Shown here: one piece after another, positions 1-13,406 of the stretch
Position numbering within the stretch: the stretch's first letter is position 1
How the letters are laid out: each line of letters opens with the position of its first letter
Assembly: GCA_900660155.1 (NCBI GenBank)
Contig: CABFPE010000080.1
Coordinates: 1,143,835-1,207,834 of the forward strand
DNA: 64,000 nt
From: Hofstenia miamia
Lineage: Eukaryota > Xenacoelomorpha > Acoela > Hofsteniidae
Reading direction: 5' to 3'
Position numbers and translations under genes: made by a program
The notes under the pieces: model-generated
What the model was told of the DNA's origin: nothing
The model's database searches: none
What the model saw: the letters and a program-made list of their open reading frames with translations, nothing else

Positions 1-750
1 ATATGAAATTCATGCATCTGATAGAGAAGGTTCAATATCAACCGACCTTGCAAATCGTTCACCAGGAAATTTGAACCATGCAAGATGGTTAACGACTGCT
101 AGCATCGTCTATATGTTGCCTCCGAATTTCCCAGTGAGGGTCTGAAATTACTGTGCCATTTTGTAATGAATTTCTATACTCCAATGTGGTTTGAAATCAA
201 ATGTAAATCTTATGTTAAATATGGCGCAATGCATGTTTTCAAATCGCTCCAGTTGCTCAAAAAACATCCGAAAGCTGTTCAAGATGTTGTAAAACCAGTC
301 ATACAGAGGAATGCATTTTTCTCACACCCCGAAAATCTTCTTTTGTCGATGCTTTCTGGTAGCAGGCCGCACATTCGAGAACTCGCATGGAGAAAAATCA
401 AAAAAACAAGAAATGAGTTGACACATCAAAGTAAAATCAGAAAATTTTCTCTGCCAAAATTGAACTTTGAGTGCGAGGGCTATGTGAATATGATCGATTG
501 GCAACAATTTGTGTCAGAGCCACCATTGACAAGAAAATTCACATTAGAAGAAATTGAAAACTGTATCTTAACTCGAGCCACTTTTGAAGTCGAAGAAATG
601 CCTCTTCACGCACAGGCTGTTGAACGTGCGATCAAGTTGGTCTCCGAAGCTTCTGACCTAGTTTGTTGTCAAGAAGCAAGAGAAGAATTTATTCGCTCCC
701 GGATATCATCCCGCAAACGAATTCCGGCATTCAATTCCAAAAAAAGTTAG
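1..750 (+). pseudogene. 3' part of an uncharacterised, probably multicopy intronless ORF, frameshifted
   Basis: The main open frame runs from 106 to the stop at 748-750. An ATG at 166 lies inside it, but coding similarity starts earlier, so 166 is not the true start. Bases 2-100 are open in another frame and contain NLNHARWLTTA; the resemblance resumes at 106 with RLYVASEFPSEG, so about 7 nt seem to be missing near 100-106 and the frame shifts. The 3' part contains FYTPMWFEIK, RNAFFSHPENLLLSML and, near the C terminus, HAQAVERAIKLVSEAS followed by an Arg/Ser-rich tail. From memory, this order of motifs recurs in uncharacterised, often repeated, intronless ORFs of invertebrate genomes; I know no biochemical function. 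The 5' end lies outside the window. With its frameshift it is most likely a dead copy, though a sequencing indel is possible. Confidence 0.6.
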
Positions 751-3700
751 AAATGAATAATTTAACTGTACAAAATTTTCGTTCATTTTCATCGCTTGCT
801 TGTTTCGAATATTTTTCTTGTGTAATTTAAAAAATGGAGAATAGTTTTATGTACTGTCTGATAATAAATGATGGAAAATATGTTTAGTTTCCTTTCCATA
901 ATATTGCAAGGAATTTATTATTGCTTTTAACAACTTTGAAAACAGAGAAACTCTAAAATTTCGTTGAAAAGTCGATAGATCCATGAAACTTGGATTTTTT
1001 ATAAGACCTTCTGTCTTATAGGAACCTCTAGATCATGATTGATTTTCATCATATTTGTATCAATTGTTTATATGACCTCAAAAAACATTTTAAACTGTCA
1101 AGTAATCATTTCATTTCAATACCATGTCTTAAAATATGGAGAATTGGTTTTGAAATATTTGGAAACAGTTACTCACAAATTTCAAAATAATATAGGAACC
1201 TCTAAAACTTTTAGTTTCTGTCTGATAATTCACATAAATCATTTTTACGATCATTGGCACGTTCTCAAAAATTCTGGTCCCCCCCCCCTAAAACGATCCA
1301 CCCTATTATATAAGTCTAAATGTACTTCCTCGATTTTCATCAATCTGCAGGAATAGAAAGTTAGATTAAAATTATAACATAGGACTAATCTACAAATAAT
1401 TAGGGAAGAATAATATTATCTTGAAATATAGCAAAGAGACTACAGGTGCTATATACAAAACAGGTAGGAAATAAATACAGATCTTCACCGGGAGTGAAAT
1501 GCGTTTATTAAACTCTCCGTTAGACTAAATAATTAATGAGCAATAAATGTAAAAGAATTTCAATAAACAGGCGACAAGGAACAGCTCAATGCACTACTAA
1601 ACTGCGTCAATTCAGAAAGTGAATGCCCGTTTTATACGAGGTTAATAACTTTCTAGCAAATCCACCATCTGCTGGCATTGCACAGTCCGAAATTTTCAAA
1701 ACCGCCCGGCCTACATTTCAAATATTCAATCCGCACAAATACCACAAAAATAAACAGCGGCTTTCACTATTGTCAAATACCTATTACTGAAGCAATAAGT
1801 TCGAGAGATTTGACATTAGACTAATAAAAAGTGACGATAAGATCAGTTTGGCTGGAAACCCGCAAATTAATTTTAGGCCCGAACAAAACAAGCAACACAT
1901 TACGCAGTCAAAAAATCTCGTCCTAAATGTAAATTGTATGAAGCCATTTTCAACCTTGATAATTCAAGTTTTGTATTAGCGAAAAGGTTTGATTAATATC
2001 AAAAATGATTATTATATAGAAGTATTAGAATATAAAGTAATAAGTGATAAGTCACTAAATCATTTAAAATTTTTGAAATCAGTGCAGCCGTACAATGACA
2101 CAACCACTTGAGGGCAAAATTGTAATTTTTCAGTAGAGAGGTTTTAAGAAAATTTTTGTATTTCTTAAGCTACTGTGCAATAAACGTCAATTCTATTAAA
2201 CATGTATGGAAATTTCATAGAAGATTATTATTGAATGGTGAGGTATAATTATAAATTTTTGGATTTACAGTTAGTGTTTTTATCATTCTGCCTCGTTGAA
2301 CTTAAGTTCCAAATGGCATTTTTTGGCAAATTGACAATTGAATAAAATTATTAAGCAGTTGCGACAAAGTTGATAAAGGGTTCTTTAGGCATTTGCTGGT
2401 AGAAGTCCATTCTCAAAAAAATTATGTGAAAATCTTGATTTCTCTAAGAAAAATATTTCTTTAGCTAACAAAGAGATCACCTTAAGTAGACTAGCTATAT
2501 GGGAGGAGTTAAATAGCATACTAAAATTCAGGGAAAAGGCTGGTTTTCTTGGAAAATACGAAATTGCATTCTATGAATATGAATATATTACAAAAATGAA
2601 TTGGTGTTTTACAAGACGACATCTGAAAGACATACATCGCAATTGCATGAGGAAATTGTTTTTCAAAAAGACATTGCTTTCTCACGCCATAAATAAATTA
2701 GTGAGACAGCTGACGTGGATTCGGATGTATCTGAAATTTGAGACGATTACTATGAAAATTATAAAGGTTGAATTATACATTCAGCAATAATGAGTTTTTC
2801 AAGCGACATTTCATTTACAAACCATAATTAGAAAGTGAGAAACTAGAGTAGCGAAAAATATATCTTCAAGCATAATGATGTCTCGACATACATGAGAAAG
2901 TTTGGATTGATTTGAGACGGAAATGGGTTTGTATAGAAATGGAATATTTCATTCCTAGCAGCTGCAAGAAAATATTACGCTATGAACAACAAAATAATTA
3001 TATATTAAATACTTGTATTAAAATTAGTATCGAATATAGAATCTCGGTTCTAGTCTTCAAAATCGACCTTTAGTATCATTCATTATTTTTTTAAATTCTT
3101 TTAGTTATAAAAGTGAATTATTTAAAAACTAAAAATTGCTATAAATATGCATTAAACTACTAACTCAAGAAGAGCCTCTTTGGGAAAATGTCCTACAGAG
3201 GACATTTACCAAGAATATAAGAACCGTTGGCTTAAGATGTTATATTTATATTGCTTAGATCGGAAGAATTGACCAGGGAAATAATCGATTTTACACGAAA
3301 ATGGATGGAATATTTATCCAAGAAAGTAAATATCAAGATAAAATGAACAGTGGAGCGTTTACTCAAAATTGAAAATAGTTCACTTTAATTTAAGATGTTA
3401 TCAATCGATTTGCTGCTAAAAACAGATGATTGCATTTTGTGTAAGCCTACTTTTGTTCTTTTTTACATTTTTTTCTGTAAAAAATGAGTGTCAGCAACCC
3501 CATTTTTAAAATCCTAAACGCGCCTCTGAAAATGAATATGAACTAATCAATTCAATTTAGGTTAAAAATCCGTGCGGATGAATCAAAGCTGACAAAAACA
3601 TTGCGAAATATATCTATAAATTAACTCCATAAACTTCTAAATAGAAGTCAATATCACGTACTCCGCACTAATTCATCAAAATTAAACGCGACAATGATTT

Positions 3701-6700
3701 GCTTTGTTTTTGATTCTAAACGAAATTAAGTTAATCTAAATTATACGGAAATTGATGGAATTTCTTACCATCTTAACACGATTTAATGGAAGTTTATTAT
3801 TTCAACTTCAAAGCACGTTAATGTTCTCAAAGCAAGCATTTGTGTGATTTGATGGACAGGTGACCGAGTAGCATATTATTTCAGAATTCGATGTTTGAAC
3901 ACATATTGCTAAAAAGTACAAAACACTACGCGGCTGTTGCAAAATTCATCGAAACGATTAACGTTAGTTGAAAAAAACTTTTTTAGTAATGTATTAAAGG
4001 AAACTATACATTTGGTCTTTTTTCATGCTTTTATTAAAATGATGTTCATTTTCGTTTACATCATGATAATTAACTGCATTTATGCGTTTTTCTATATTTC
4101 AAGGGCTAGTTTTTACGCATAGAACTTGTATCTTTAGTTAATAAGCCTATAAATGAGGCCTAATAGTGAGGTTCATTGTGTTGCGCTACCATACTTCATA
4201 ACTAAATTTTGTGGGGTTTCAAATTTTAACCAGCGTTTTGAGTGAGCTTCATTCTATTCCATTGCAACAAATGGTGGTCAAGCGCCTGATCCCAGAATAA
4301 TAAATATGAGATTGGCCGTGCTGCTAGCTGATAAGTTAGACTTGCCCAATCATCACAAATAGGATAGGAATTGCAGCAACCAGAGCCTCAATTATGTTTC
4401 TCAAAGTTTTCATGGAATTCACATGCCAAAGAGTCGTCCTCAATGAAGAAGTAATAAAATTATTAAAAAAATCGCCATTACAAAAAAATTAAACAGTGTT
4501 GCATCACATGATATTTCACTGCTTTCAGAGCATGATTCCCGGTATATATTTAACTCATTAATGACGCCTATTCAGTTGAATATTTACGTCGATGTCCCTT
4601 ATCCCTCGGGATCAATTGCTAACGGACGCAATATCTTTTTTGCAGTATTTTGTTTAATTTTTATACGCAGACCGTACGAATGTCTTGCTAAAATATAGGC
4701 TACGGTTCACTCAACCTTAAACATACATGCTACTACAAGTTCTGTTGTAAGCAACTTAACATTAATTTTTTCCAAAAAAAGTAAATGAGGGTGCGCATCT
4801 TGAGTGTTGTATCTAATAAACATCCTCGGCAGCTAACCGTGTTCTGTGTGCGGAGTGTATGAGATTTTGGTATTGCATGTGGGTAAACCAGCCACGGGTT
4901 CCAGCTGATTGCCCTTGTGAGAAAAAATGAAAATTATTGCATCAACTCAATTAGCAATGATTTTCATTCAGTTAGTTCAGAAAATAATTAACTGAAATTA
5001 GAATAATGAAAAACGTCCTAAATCTCAATAGCAATTCAGAAAACCTTAGGAAAATATCTCGATATTAGAAAAGCTTAGATAATTTGAAACTAAAAAAATA
5101 ACAGAGAAATAACACACTAGTTGGCGTTACTAGTGACAAGCATATCAGTTCTGAACTCTGATATGTCATACGTGTAGATGACTGTAAGTGTTTAAGTAAG
5201 CTTTTATGAAAAAATGTTAGCATAAAAATAAACCGGCATCAGTAATTCTTGTTAATAATTAAATATTCGCACGACGTAATGCAAAATGTGAAAAAATGCG
5301 ATTCAAATAATTTTTTATCAAAAATGAAATATTTAGTAGTCAATTAAAAAGTACGCATTAACAATATTAACAGAATGATTGGCAGTAATAAACAGTTGAA
5401 ATTTAGCCAATGAATGGCAAATTATTACATCATTTGAGACCTTGCCATCAATCAAACTAAGCAGCGTGCTTAAGATGGAGAAATGAAAAAAGTAGCTAAA
5501 TGCAGTTTGACAGAGTGCTTAAAATGAAATCAACTACAATGCTAGAGAACTATCTAAAACAAAGCGTTACCTTACGCTTCAACATTCTAAAATCACATCT
5601 CTAAGGAACTAGAAATTTTAGAATTCGGAAAACGTATTTATCAGTTTCAGACAGGGTGGAAAAGCAAATTTTAATCAATGTAAGCCTACTTAAAATACGG
5701 CCAGGCCATCTACAGCATTGTACTGATATAGGAGGCGAGGTATTAGCGCATTGAGATGCGTGATACATTCAAAAGTAATACTTAAAAAAGCAGTCAATTT
5801 GTTTTAGAATTTTTTGTTTTAAAAAGTCTGATAAGTTCCATAGTTTCTGTTCTTTTCTCGCTAATAGTTGAAGAAGTAAATCATGAATTTATTGTTTTAT
5901 AAAAAATTATTTAATAAACAAGTAATTATGAACTAAATAATTAGTAATTAAGTGTAAAAAAATACATACTAGAAAATTGCGATGGTTTCCTATCACATTT
6001 GATTTCTACATTGCCTCCTATTTTCATTGCTTGCTTTGGATGTCCTAGCCATATTTTAAGTAAATCATGTGTGATATACAGAATACAAAAATGGCAAAAT
6101 AAAAAGAAAATCCAAATATTTATTAAAATGATTTTAGGGTATTAATATCAGTATCAGAGGCCTGTACCCGGCTCTGATCAATACACTCTTATCAAGAAAA
6201 GCTTGAGAAACAAACGGATATTAGTAGAATAAATTTCACGTAATTCCTATACATTTTAATTAGGAAAGCGGTCCCTCATTTCCTTTGATTACAATTCAAT
6301 AAAATATCTTCCACTGATGACGTTGCTAATGAAAACAATATAAAAAAGCGTCGCAAATAATTATCGGCATAAAGATGAGAAATATAAATTAGACTCCCAA
6401 TTTGAATTCGCATTAACACAAATCTTTCATAACTGGCCAGCCGATTAATTATTGTGTCAATGGAATTAAATAGAAGCTACCGAAATAAATCAACTCGCAA
6501 ATTAAAAGGCAATAGCTAAAAAGAGCAAATTTTAATTTCTATTTCATATTAAGAGAAAAAGCTAATCAAAATTCGTGGGAGTTGGGGCAACGACGAAATT
6601 AAATCATCAGCAATGCACTCACATGCCAAAAGCTAGTGCACAACAAAATTATGTCGCACGCAGATTTTCAACGTATAGCATCTAAGCTGAAACTGGATTT

Positions 6701-7868
6701 TACCCGTTCAGATTATATGTATTTTAAATAAGATACTTTTTAAAAAATAAATTATAAATAAAACTATATAAAGAGCGATAATTGTGTTTATCGAAATTTT
6801 ACAATTGCTTATCAGGAGGAAAGAAAATTTCACTTTCGGGAACGACTGGGTAAGGTAAGAAAGCAGTCTTTGCGTTCGAATGATGCATTAAAAAATATAT
6901 TTTATGTCTGGGATTGAACCAGAGCGAGGCGAAAGTAAGTGAATTGTTAATTTAAATTATAAATTGTTTATTAAACTGGAGTTAGGCCAAACCAATTGGA
7001 AACTAGTCGTACAAGGTTGAATCTCTACCTATTTTTCTAGCTCCAGTCTAATTCACCTGTACATGTACAATATTGTCAAACTAATGTAATCGAAGAACTC
7101 GTAAAAATGGAATTATCAACTTAGACAAATTTATTGCGCAATTTTGAAATAGCAAGTGCTTACAGGGTCAGGAAATTAAAAGCTTCGAAATAGGTTCTTA
7201 ACACTTTTATGACGCATTCTTCATCGATGAAAAATCCGCAAATTTAGAAAGTAAACAATTCAAAAATAACGGATTTATAACTTGAAAAGAACGAACAACC
7301 AAATAACGAGTTAAATCTTGGTACCTGACGTTTGCAAATGTCATCTAACCTGGAATCGGAAAACATTATCAACAGTTCACGTAGATGCCATTGTTCTCCT
7401 GTGTAGAGATCCCGATATACTTGACATAGTTCGAAACTGAAGTAACATGTTAATGCATTTGGATTAGTAATGTGCGGATTCAGCTTATTTTAACGCTGCG
7501 CCCACCCTTCAAGAAACACATTCTCAACTGTCTCCACCCGTATCCGCATTTGTTTATCCATACCCGAGAATGGCATCTTATTTGTTATTAAACTATTAGA
7601 AAATTTTCTAATAATTTTTTTTTAAAAAATATTGTTTCGAAGACTTGCAATGTGGAATGAAACTTACCCATCCCAAATTTGTATGCTCGAGTTGGCATTT
7701 TTTTTAAATTTGAGCTTATTATTCGGCAGTTGGCCACGCAAAAAATGCTAACAGAATAGGATTCAAAACTTGAGCAAACAATATCGATTAAATAAATGTA
7801 AGAAAATGAATTATATTAAAGTAATTTGTATGAATTTGAAAAATGATTTATAGCTATAAACTACTCAC
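751..7868. other. AT-rich stretch without recognisable genes (PEDS1 intron 3 or flank)
   Basis: No ORF here has recognisable protein similarity. A run of ten Cs at 1279-1288 is the only base-composition oddity. I looked on the minus strand for the missing PEDS1 exons, especially the HxxxH/HHxxHH region, and did not see them. Short GC-richer patches at 4770-4920 and 7495-7580 (the latter with CACCCGTATCCGCA and CCATACCCGAG) may be old repeat fragments. Confidence 0.5.
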
Positions 7869-8158
7869 GGTATTTGTGCAAACTATCAGCAGGGTGAAAG
7901 TGAAAATAAAGAGACAATAAAAAGAAGATGTAGTTTGGTAGAAGGAACAGTAGATTTGATGGCCAAAAAGTGGTACAGCGAACATACACAGATCGCCACT
8001 AGTTTCTATAAAATCATGGCGTGTGATTGCCGTCGGGTCTATATGGTGCTCTCTGAATGGACGAATAAATGCCTTTCCTAACAGCAGCAGATCCACGGAA
8101 CCCCACGTATCCGCACTCCAGTGTACAAACCCTGAGAGAAAGTCCGCCAACAATCCAC
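7869..8158 (-). CDS. PEDS1: PEDS1 coding exon 3 (desaturase core)
   Basis: This exon encodes residues 93-188 of the predicted protein. The acceptor is TTTAGTCGCAG before 8158 and the donor is GTGAGT starting at 7868. It carries the most conserved block of Kua/TMEM189 proteins: [17 protein letters not shown], then [15 protein letters not shown], then ITRHDFIE. Histidines 104, 129, 130 and 139 fit the metal-binding histidines of the family. A hydrophobic segment near residues 170-185 ([15 protein letters not shown]) is a likely membrane span. After the third motif the usual ETNGDN is ETSGDL here. The exon ends in phase 0 after CTNT, close to the TNQIHKW region of the human protein, so the next exon should begin with a W-S-H motif. 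The open frame past the donor reaches a stop within 15 nt, which supports the splice site. Confidence 0.93.
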
Positions 8159-11100
8159 CTGCGACTAAATAAAGTTCAGTAATTGAGGCGGACACATAAC
8201 CTAATACATCAGTGACAATGACAACCGACCATATAATTCGAGAAGTGCTAACATATACAGTGCTTGCCATAAATATACACATACTCCATTTGATAAACAA
8301 ATTTTACAAAGATTAAAATTGGAATTTCCTTTTTAGCATCAGGATCCATTTTGGTGCGAATTCAAATTGGGCATTAGTCTCAATGCTATGCTAAGAAATA
8401 GCTCCAATGAATATATACGGTATGTAGAGTGTATCAAAAACTAGAATTTAACGTAAAAATAGTAGAATATTTAGAAATTGTTGCTATAAATCTCGTTGCT
8501 TGCTACTCTTTATGAAGGTTCCTTCAATCCAATATGATTTTTACAAGGCTTGAATATCTATTTCTGAAATTTCTGAATATACTCATACAAATTTGGGAAT
8601 ATACGATTCTTTGATGCATTTCGCAGATGTTCTACATTTATGGAGCTGTTTTAAGGGTCTCAAATAAAAAATTAAAACGAAGTTGGAATTCTCAAACAAA
8701 AATTGATTCTGGCGCTAAAACACAAACTTCCAATTTTAATCCATGCAGAAACCACTTGTCCAGTGTATGGACATTTACGGTGATCACTTTATAATGATTT
8801 GCCAGTATAATAATGTGGTATAACACTATTGAGACAATTCTAAGAAAAATTTTGGAAATTGCTCTACTTGAAGCATGCATGAAGTATGGGAGTGATAAAG
8901 CAATTCTAAAAAATAACACTGTTTAGATACCAATATTGAACATCTAAGTTGGGGTTTCGTTATTGTTGACAAAAGAAAAGGCCGAATCTATTAATATAGA
9001 AAAATGTAGTCACTCGTTAGGGAAATAATGAAATGCCATTGCATAAAGGGAACGCTAAATTCTGTAGTTAACAATAAAAAATGCACACAGCAATGAAATA
9101 AATTCACCATGAAATATAGTGATGGATGGCAGTACAAAAATAACAAACCCAGCATCTTTAGAATGTATGCTGTACAGTTAGGGTTTAATATTTCATGCGT
9201 ATATGTATTCTACTTTAGGACAACAGTAGTAGATTTCTGCGAAAATTAAACCTAGAATATAATGGTTTCACTAGAATTCTTCCCAGTTGCCTTCCTTTAA
9301 TATCCTGGTTCCACAGCTCCTTATTGTCGGGCATCCGAACTTTCAAACTCATTGAAAAATTATACGCAAAATTTGCTGTTCAAGGTCCACCAGAATCCAA
9401 CAAAACATATGGGAATAAACAACCTGACAAAGGGTAGTAAATAGCTATCATTTAGAACTATTTTTTTTTAATTTGCAACATGCAGTACATAACTAATTAT
9501 ATAACAAATCCAATTTAATAATATTAATGATACCTTGGAAAAATAGCTTCTAGAAATGTAAAATTATAGCAAATTTCAATTTAAAAACTCCATATAAATG
9601 AATAGATACCAATGAGATTACTAAGACATTGCAAAAATCAAATGTATTGTAAGCAATAACATTGTGAGTTAAACTTAAGATGAGTTGATATACTAAATGA
9701 ATGATAGACTTCTAACCTGACTGGTATACACAGTCCTAAATAAAAATAGATATAATTGTTCTATAATTAGGAAGGACGACTAGAATTCTAATTGTCCCTT
9801 TACTTAACGGTCAGATAAGTTTAAAGATCGCATTATTAGGGTGTTTATTCAAGAAAAGGCTAAACACCAATACCAACTTCCGCTAAAACCTATTTCCATA
9901 AAATGACGTAGTGGTTTACTAAAAGTAAATCTATAAGGTTTTTGTCAAAATTTAATGACCTGTAATACCATGAATAAATGCGCTCTGGACTCCGGATCTA
10001 AGATTTGAGATTTGTAGTCCAAAAAGGCTTATTATATGGAATTTTTTCTATTCATAAATTATGCAAATTTTATAAAGATCACGATTACGATAAAATTGAC
10101 AAGTTAGAAATTTTGTGGTAAGTTAGAAATGATCACAGAAAAATAGAATGCGAGTCAGGCACAGAGGATAAATCAGCCTTTGACCATCACAAGAGACAAT
10201 GCATTGATAAAAATTGTTAAATTTTTTAAAGAAATTGTTAAGATTTGGCACAGATCTTCAGCTTGCAAACTACATTTGGTAAATCGAAGGAATGTTTGTC
10301 AAGTTCACAAATTGGCATTTCAAGGCAGAGGATGGAAAGACGAAAGGCTGATAAGGAAACTTGGGAAAACAAAGTGCAGTGCGCGGAGTGAGTAGGTTTG
10401 TGGAAATTGGAGTTTGAGAGTAGAATTCGAGCGATATTTTTAAAAGAGCTGATTTTAAAATGTAATTGAAATTCTTTGAAAACGCATTGAACGCAATAGA
10501 TGCATCTGATAAACAAAGCGGCCGCAGCGGATATAATATTTATTCTGTCTGGCAAATTAACATCGCCAAACAATTGTTTATCTACAAGTCGTAAACTTTT
10601 TCACTACAAAGATATGCCAGTTAATTGTGTTTCCCAAGGCAATTTAGTTTTTCATCATCGCTTACTAGCTAATTACGTATTCATAAAACCAGAGCTCTAT
10701 TCATCAAATCATTTACATGTAACCAAATTCACATAAAACTATTTTCAGGATCAATTCAGTAAAGCATATAGCAGCAATAACGTGAAAAGATAAAATCAAA
10801 AATCAGGGAGCAAATGTCAATGACCTTTTGTTGGAATTCTGAGAATATCAGCATTGCTAAAATTGAAATAATTTGCACTAACGAATCCATAAATACAGCT
10901 AGATAGGACTTCGAGAGCCACTCAGGCTACTTTTAGAAAATTTGTTATGGCCATCACCAAACTAAGGATTGATATAGCTAAACTGTGATTTAAGTTCTCA
11001 GAAAAAAATCATCACTGGAAAATTGAAAACCACTTAAGCGGGAGACACTTAATGAGGATTAGGTTAAGTATTATAATTCAGTATGCTGGTCCTGATTATG

Positions 11101-11934
11101 TACATTTAATTATATTTGTACCCTATCACCATTTCTTTGGGACAACAACGAAAAGAGCCAACCATATGTATATGTGCATAATTCAAGAACTAAACTCGAA
11201 AATTGGGATTTTGATAAGCTGCCAGATTCTCCGATGCATTTGAAGTGATTATTGCGCTAAATTCTTAAAGACTTCGCCCGAGAATTGTTTTTTAGGTTTA
11301 CGCTTAAATTACAATGACCACCACAATTAAATAACTCTGACAAAGCGCCTGATAACCCAACATCTTTTAATTTCTTAATATTTATCCACTATAACATGAT
11401 TCTCAGTTTTGCTATTCCGAGAGAAACGTAATAATCAAAACATGAAATTTCAAATATATACAAAAATAAAAGGGTAAAATTCAAATGTTCAAATCAATTG
11501 TAATATAACTACTTTATCAATCTGAAATTGCAAACACGTTTGTGTAGCAACTAGCTGCTATTCTATTATATTAATGAGCGAAGCACTTTGCATATCTTCG
11601 TTAAAAGTTTGATTCATGAACCTTAAATGAGATATATTTGATTTAATTACTTCGATAATAAAATGCAATAAAATTTATGATAGTTTCATTAACTGCTGCG
11701 ATAAAAAGTCGACAGAAAGCTCGTTAATTTTAAGTTATATTCGTTAGATAATAAATTGCAGGATGGCACAGTATTTTTCGTAATTTGATGACGCCGAAAC
11801 TTCCTCACTATGTTGTTGCCCACTAAAATAATTAGAAATTCTACGAAAAGTTTAAAAAGAAGAAAGCATAAACTAACAGATTCTAGGCATCTACACTTCA
11901 TAGAAGATTATTCATTAGGGGATACAAACTTGTC

Positions 11935-12460
11935 AACGAGCCGACCCGAGCTTGAGCACTGGGTTTGATATACAACGAGCGTTTATTAAGTCAATGAAAT
12001 TTATAGTTCTGCTTTTCAATTTGTTCATGCAGATTTTTTTATTTTTTCATTCAATATACTTTTTTATAATCTTTTTTTAAAATGTTTATTAAATAATAGG
12101 AAGAGCTATGTAAAAAATTCTCAGAGACAAGCATCATTCAATGGCTCTATGCAGGGGCGTACCAGGATTTTCTGACGGGGGGACATCATTGTCATTCTCT
12201 AATGCGAAAATTTTTGTAAATATTGAGAAAATAGATCCTAAAAAATGCATTTCATGATCCTAGATTTTAATTTTTTCAATTTTTTACGAAAAATTTTTTG
12301 ATTTATCCAGTCAAAATTAAATTTGGAAACCTGACGGGGGGCATTCCACCATGTCCCCCCCTGGGTACGCCACTGGCTCTATGTGGCGAGCCGAGCTAAA
12401 ATACTCAAAAGTAAAACGAGGCGAGTCGAACTTGAAAATATCGGCGCGTTGATAAGTCTG
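11935..12460 (+). mobile_element. hAT-type MITE, CAGACTTGTCAACGAG family, copy A (interrupted)
   Basis: The left end reads CAAACTTGTCAACGAGCC and the right end is GTTGATAAGTCTG, the inverted form. The interior shares a long stretch with the other copies (TATACAACGAG near the left, ATTAAATAATAGGAAGAGCTATG in the middle). A separate 224-bp element with its own duplication sits at 12152-12375. Without that insertion and its extra 8 bp, copy A is about 294 bp, matching the other copies. The target-site duplication is not clear; both flanks contain GGATA but out of register. Confidence 0.72.
12152..12375 (+). mobile_element. 224-bp hAT-type MITE nested inside copy A
   Basis: The termini are CAGGGGCGTACCAGG and, inverted, CAGTGGCGTACCCAGG. 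The flanks are GCTCTATG on both sides (12144-12151 and 12376-12383), an exact 8-bp duplication. Just inside both ends are G-run motifs (CTGACGGGGGG twice). There is no coding capacity. The 8-bp duplication and CAG termini are hAT hallmarks. Confidence 0.88.
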
Positions 12461-13068
12461 GGATAAAATGATGCTATTTGATTTTTTCGATTGGATTGGA
12501 TGCCATTCTTGTTAAGAACAATAGCGTTGTTGTTCACAATCACAATATTTTTATGACTATCTAGTTCACACAGTTTCAGAAAATAGATGGTTGAATGTTT
12601 CCAATGGTATAATACAAAATGACTTCGAATTCTATTGAGAATATAATTACGAATTTGTATCAAAGTTTTGGAACGCTTGTAGTTGCAAGATCGATCTCTT
12701 AATATTTTCCATAGTACGCGATGCTGCGTCTATTTTTTAAAGCAGAAATCGTTTAACGCATGTGTAAATGGGAATAATAATAAATATTTAATATATACAA
12801 AATCATCACTAGAAATTCAAGCATTTAACATAATTACTTGGAATTCATTTGAATAATTTAAAATGTGATAAACTAGTTTTATATAAGATTTCCATTTTCG
12901 ATTAAATTAAATTCATTCAAGACGTCGCCATTCGTTTTAAAAAAATCGGCTAACACTGCGACTCCGCCTACACGCCAATTTTTAAGGTTGAAAAAGGAAT
13001 TTGCATAAAACATGGAAAGCTATGGATGTTCTGCGACTAATAAAATAAGCAGTTTATTGTATTAAACT

Positions 13069-13406
13069 CAGACTTGAGCAGAGTATTGCATATACAACGA
13101 GCCCAAAACGAGCCGTTGTTAAGCAAACCAAATTTATAGTGCTGCTTGTTAATTGTATTATGCAGATTTTTCTTATTTTTTCATTCAATATTCATTACTT
13201 ATAATCGTATTTTAGAAATTTTTATTAAATAATAGGAAGAGCTATTGAAAAAATTCTGAGAACACAATATTTTTAAAAAAATACCGAACTGAGTCGAGCC
13301 CCATTGAAAGATTTTCTTTGGCGTACCGAGCCGAGCCGAGCCAAAATTACTCAAAATTTAAATGAGCGGAGCCGAGCTTAGAAATTACGGCTCATTGACA
13401 AGTCTG
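13069..13406 (+). mobile_element. hAT-type MITE, CAGACTTGTCAACGAG family, copy B
   Basis: It starts CAGACTTGAGCAGAG and ends TTGACAAGTCTG. ATTAAACT flanks it on both sides (13061-13068 and 13407-13414), an exact 8-bp duplication. Relative to other copies the left end has lost the piece between two CTTG words. The interior matches copies A, C, D and E. Repeated GAGCCGAGCC words lie near the right end. Confidence 0.87.

Noticed and set aside
6890..6940. GGGATTGAACC as a minus-strand tRNA or SINE B box
   Set aside because: No A box at the right spacing and no foldable cloverleaf.
7854..8300. The whole 148-codon minus-strand frame as one gene with its own ATG
   Set aside because: Residues before the acceptor at 8159 and after the donor at 7868 do not match the PEDS1 family; the frame is an exon with intron read-through on both sides.
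10180..10736. Overlapping ORFs on both strands around 10.2-10.7 kb
   Set aside because: Mutually overlapping frames without similarity, inside a PEDS1 intron.
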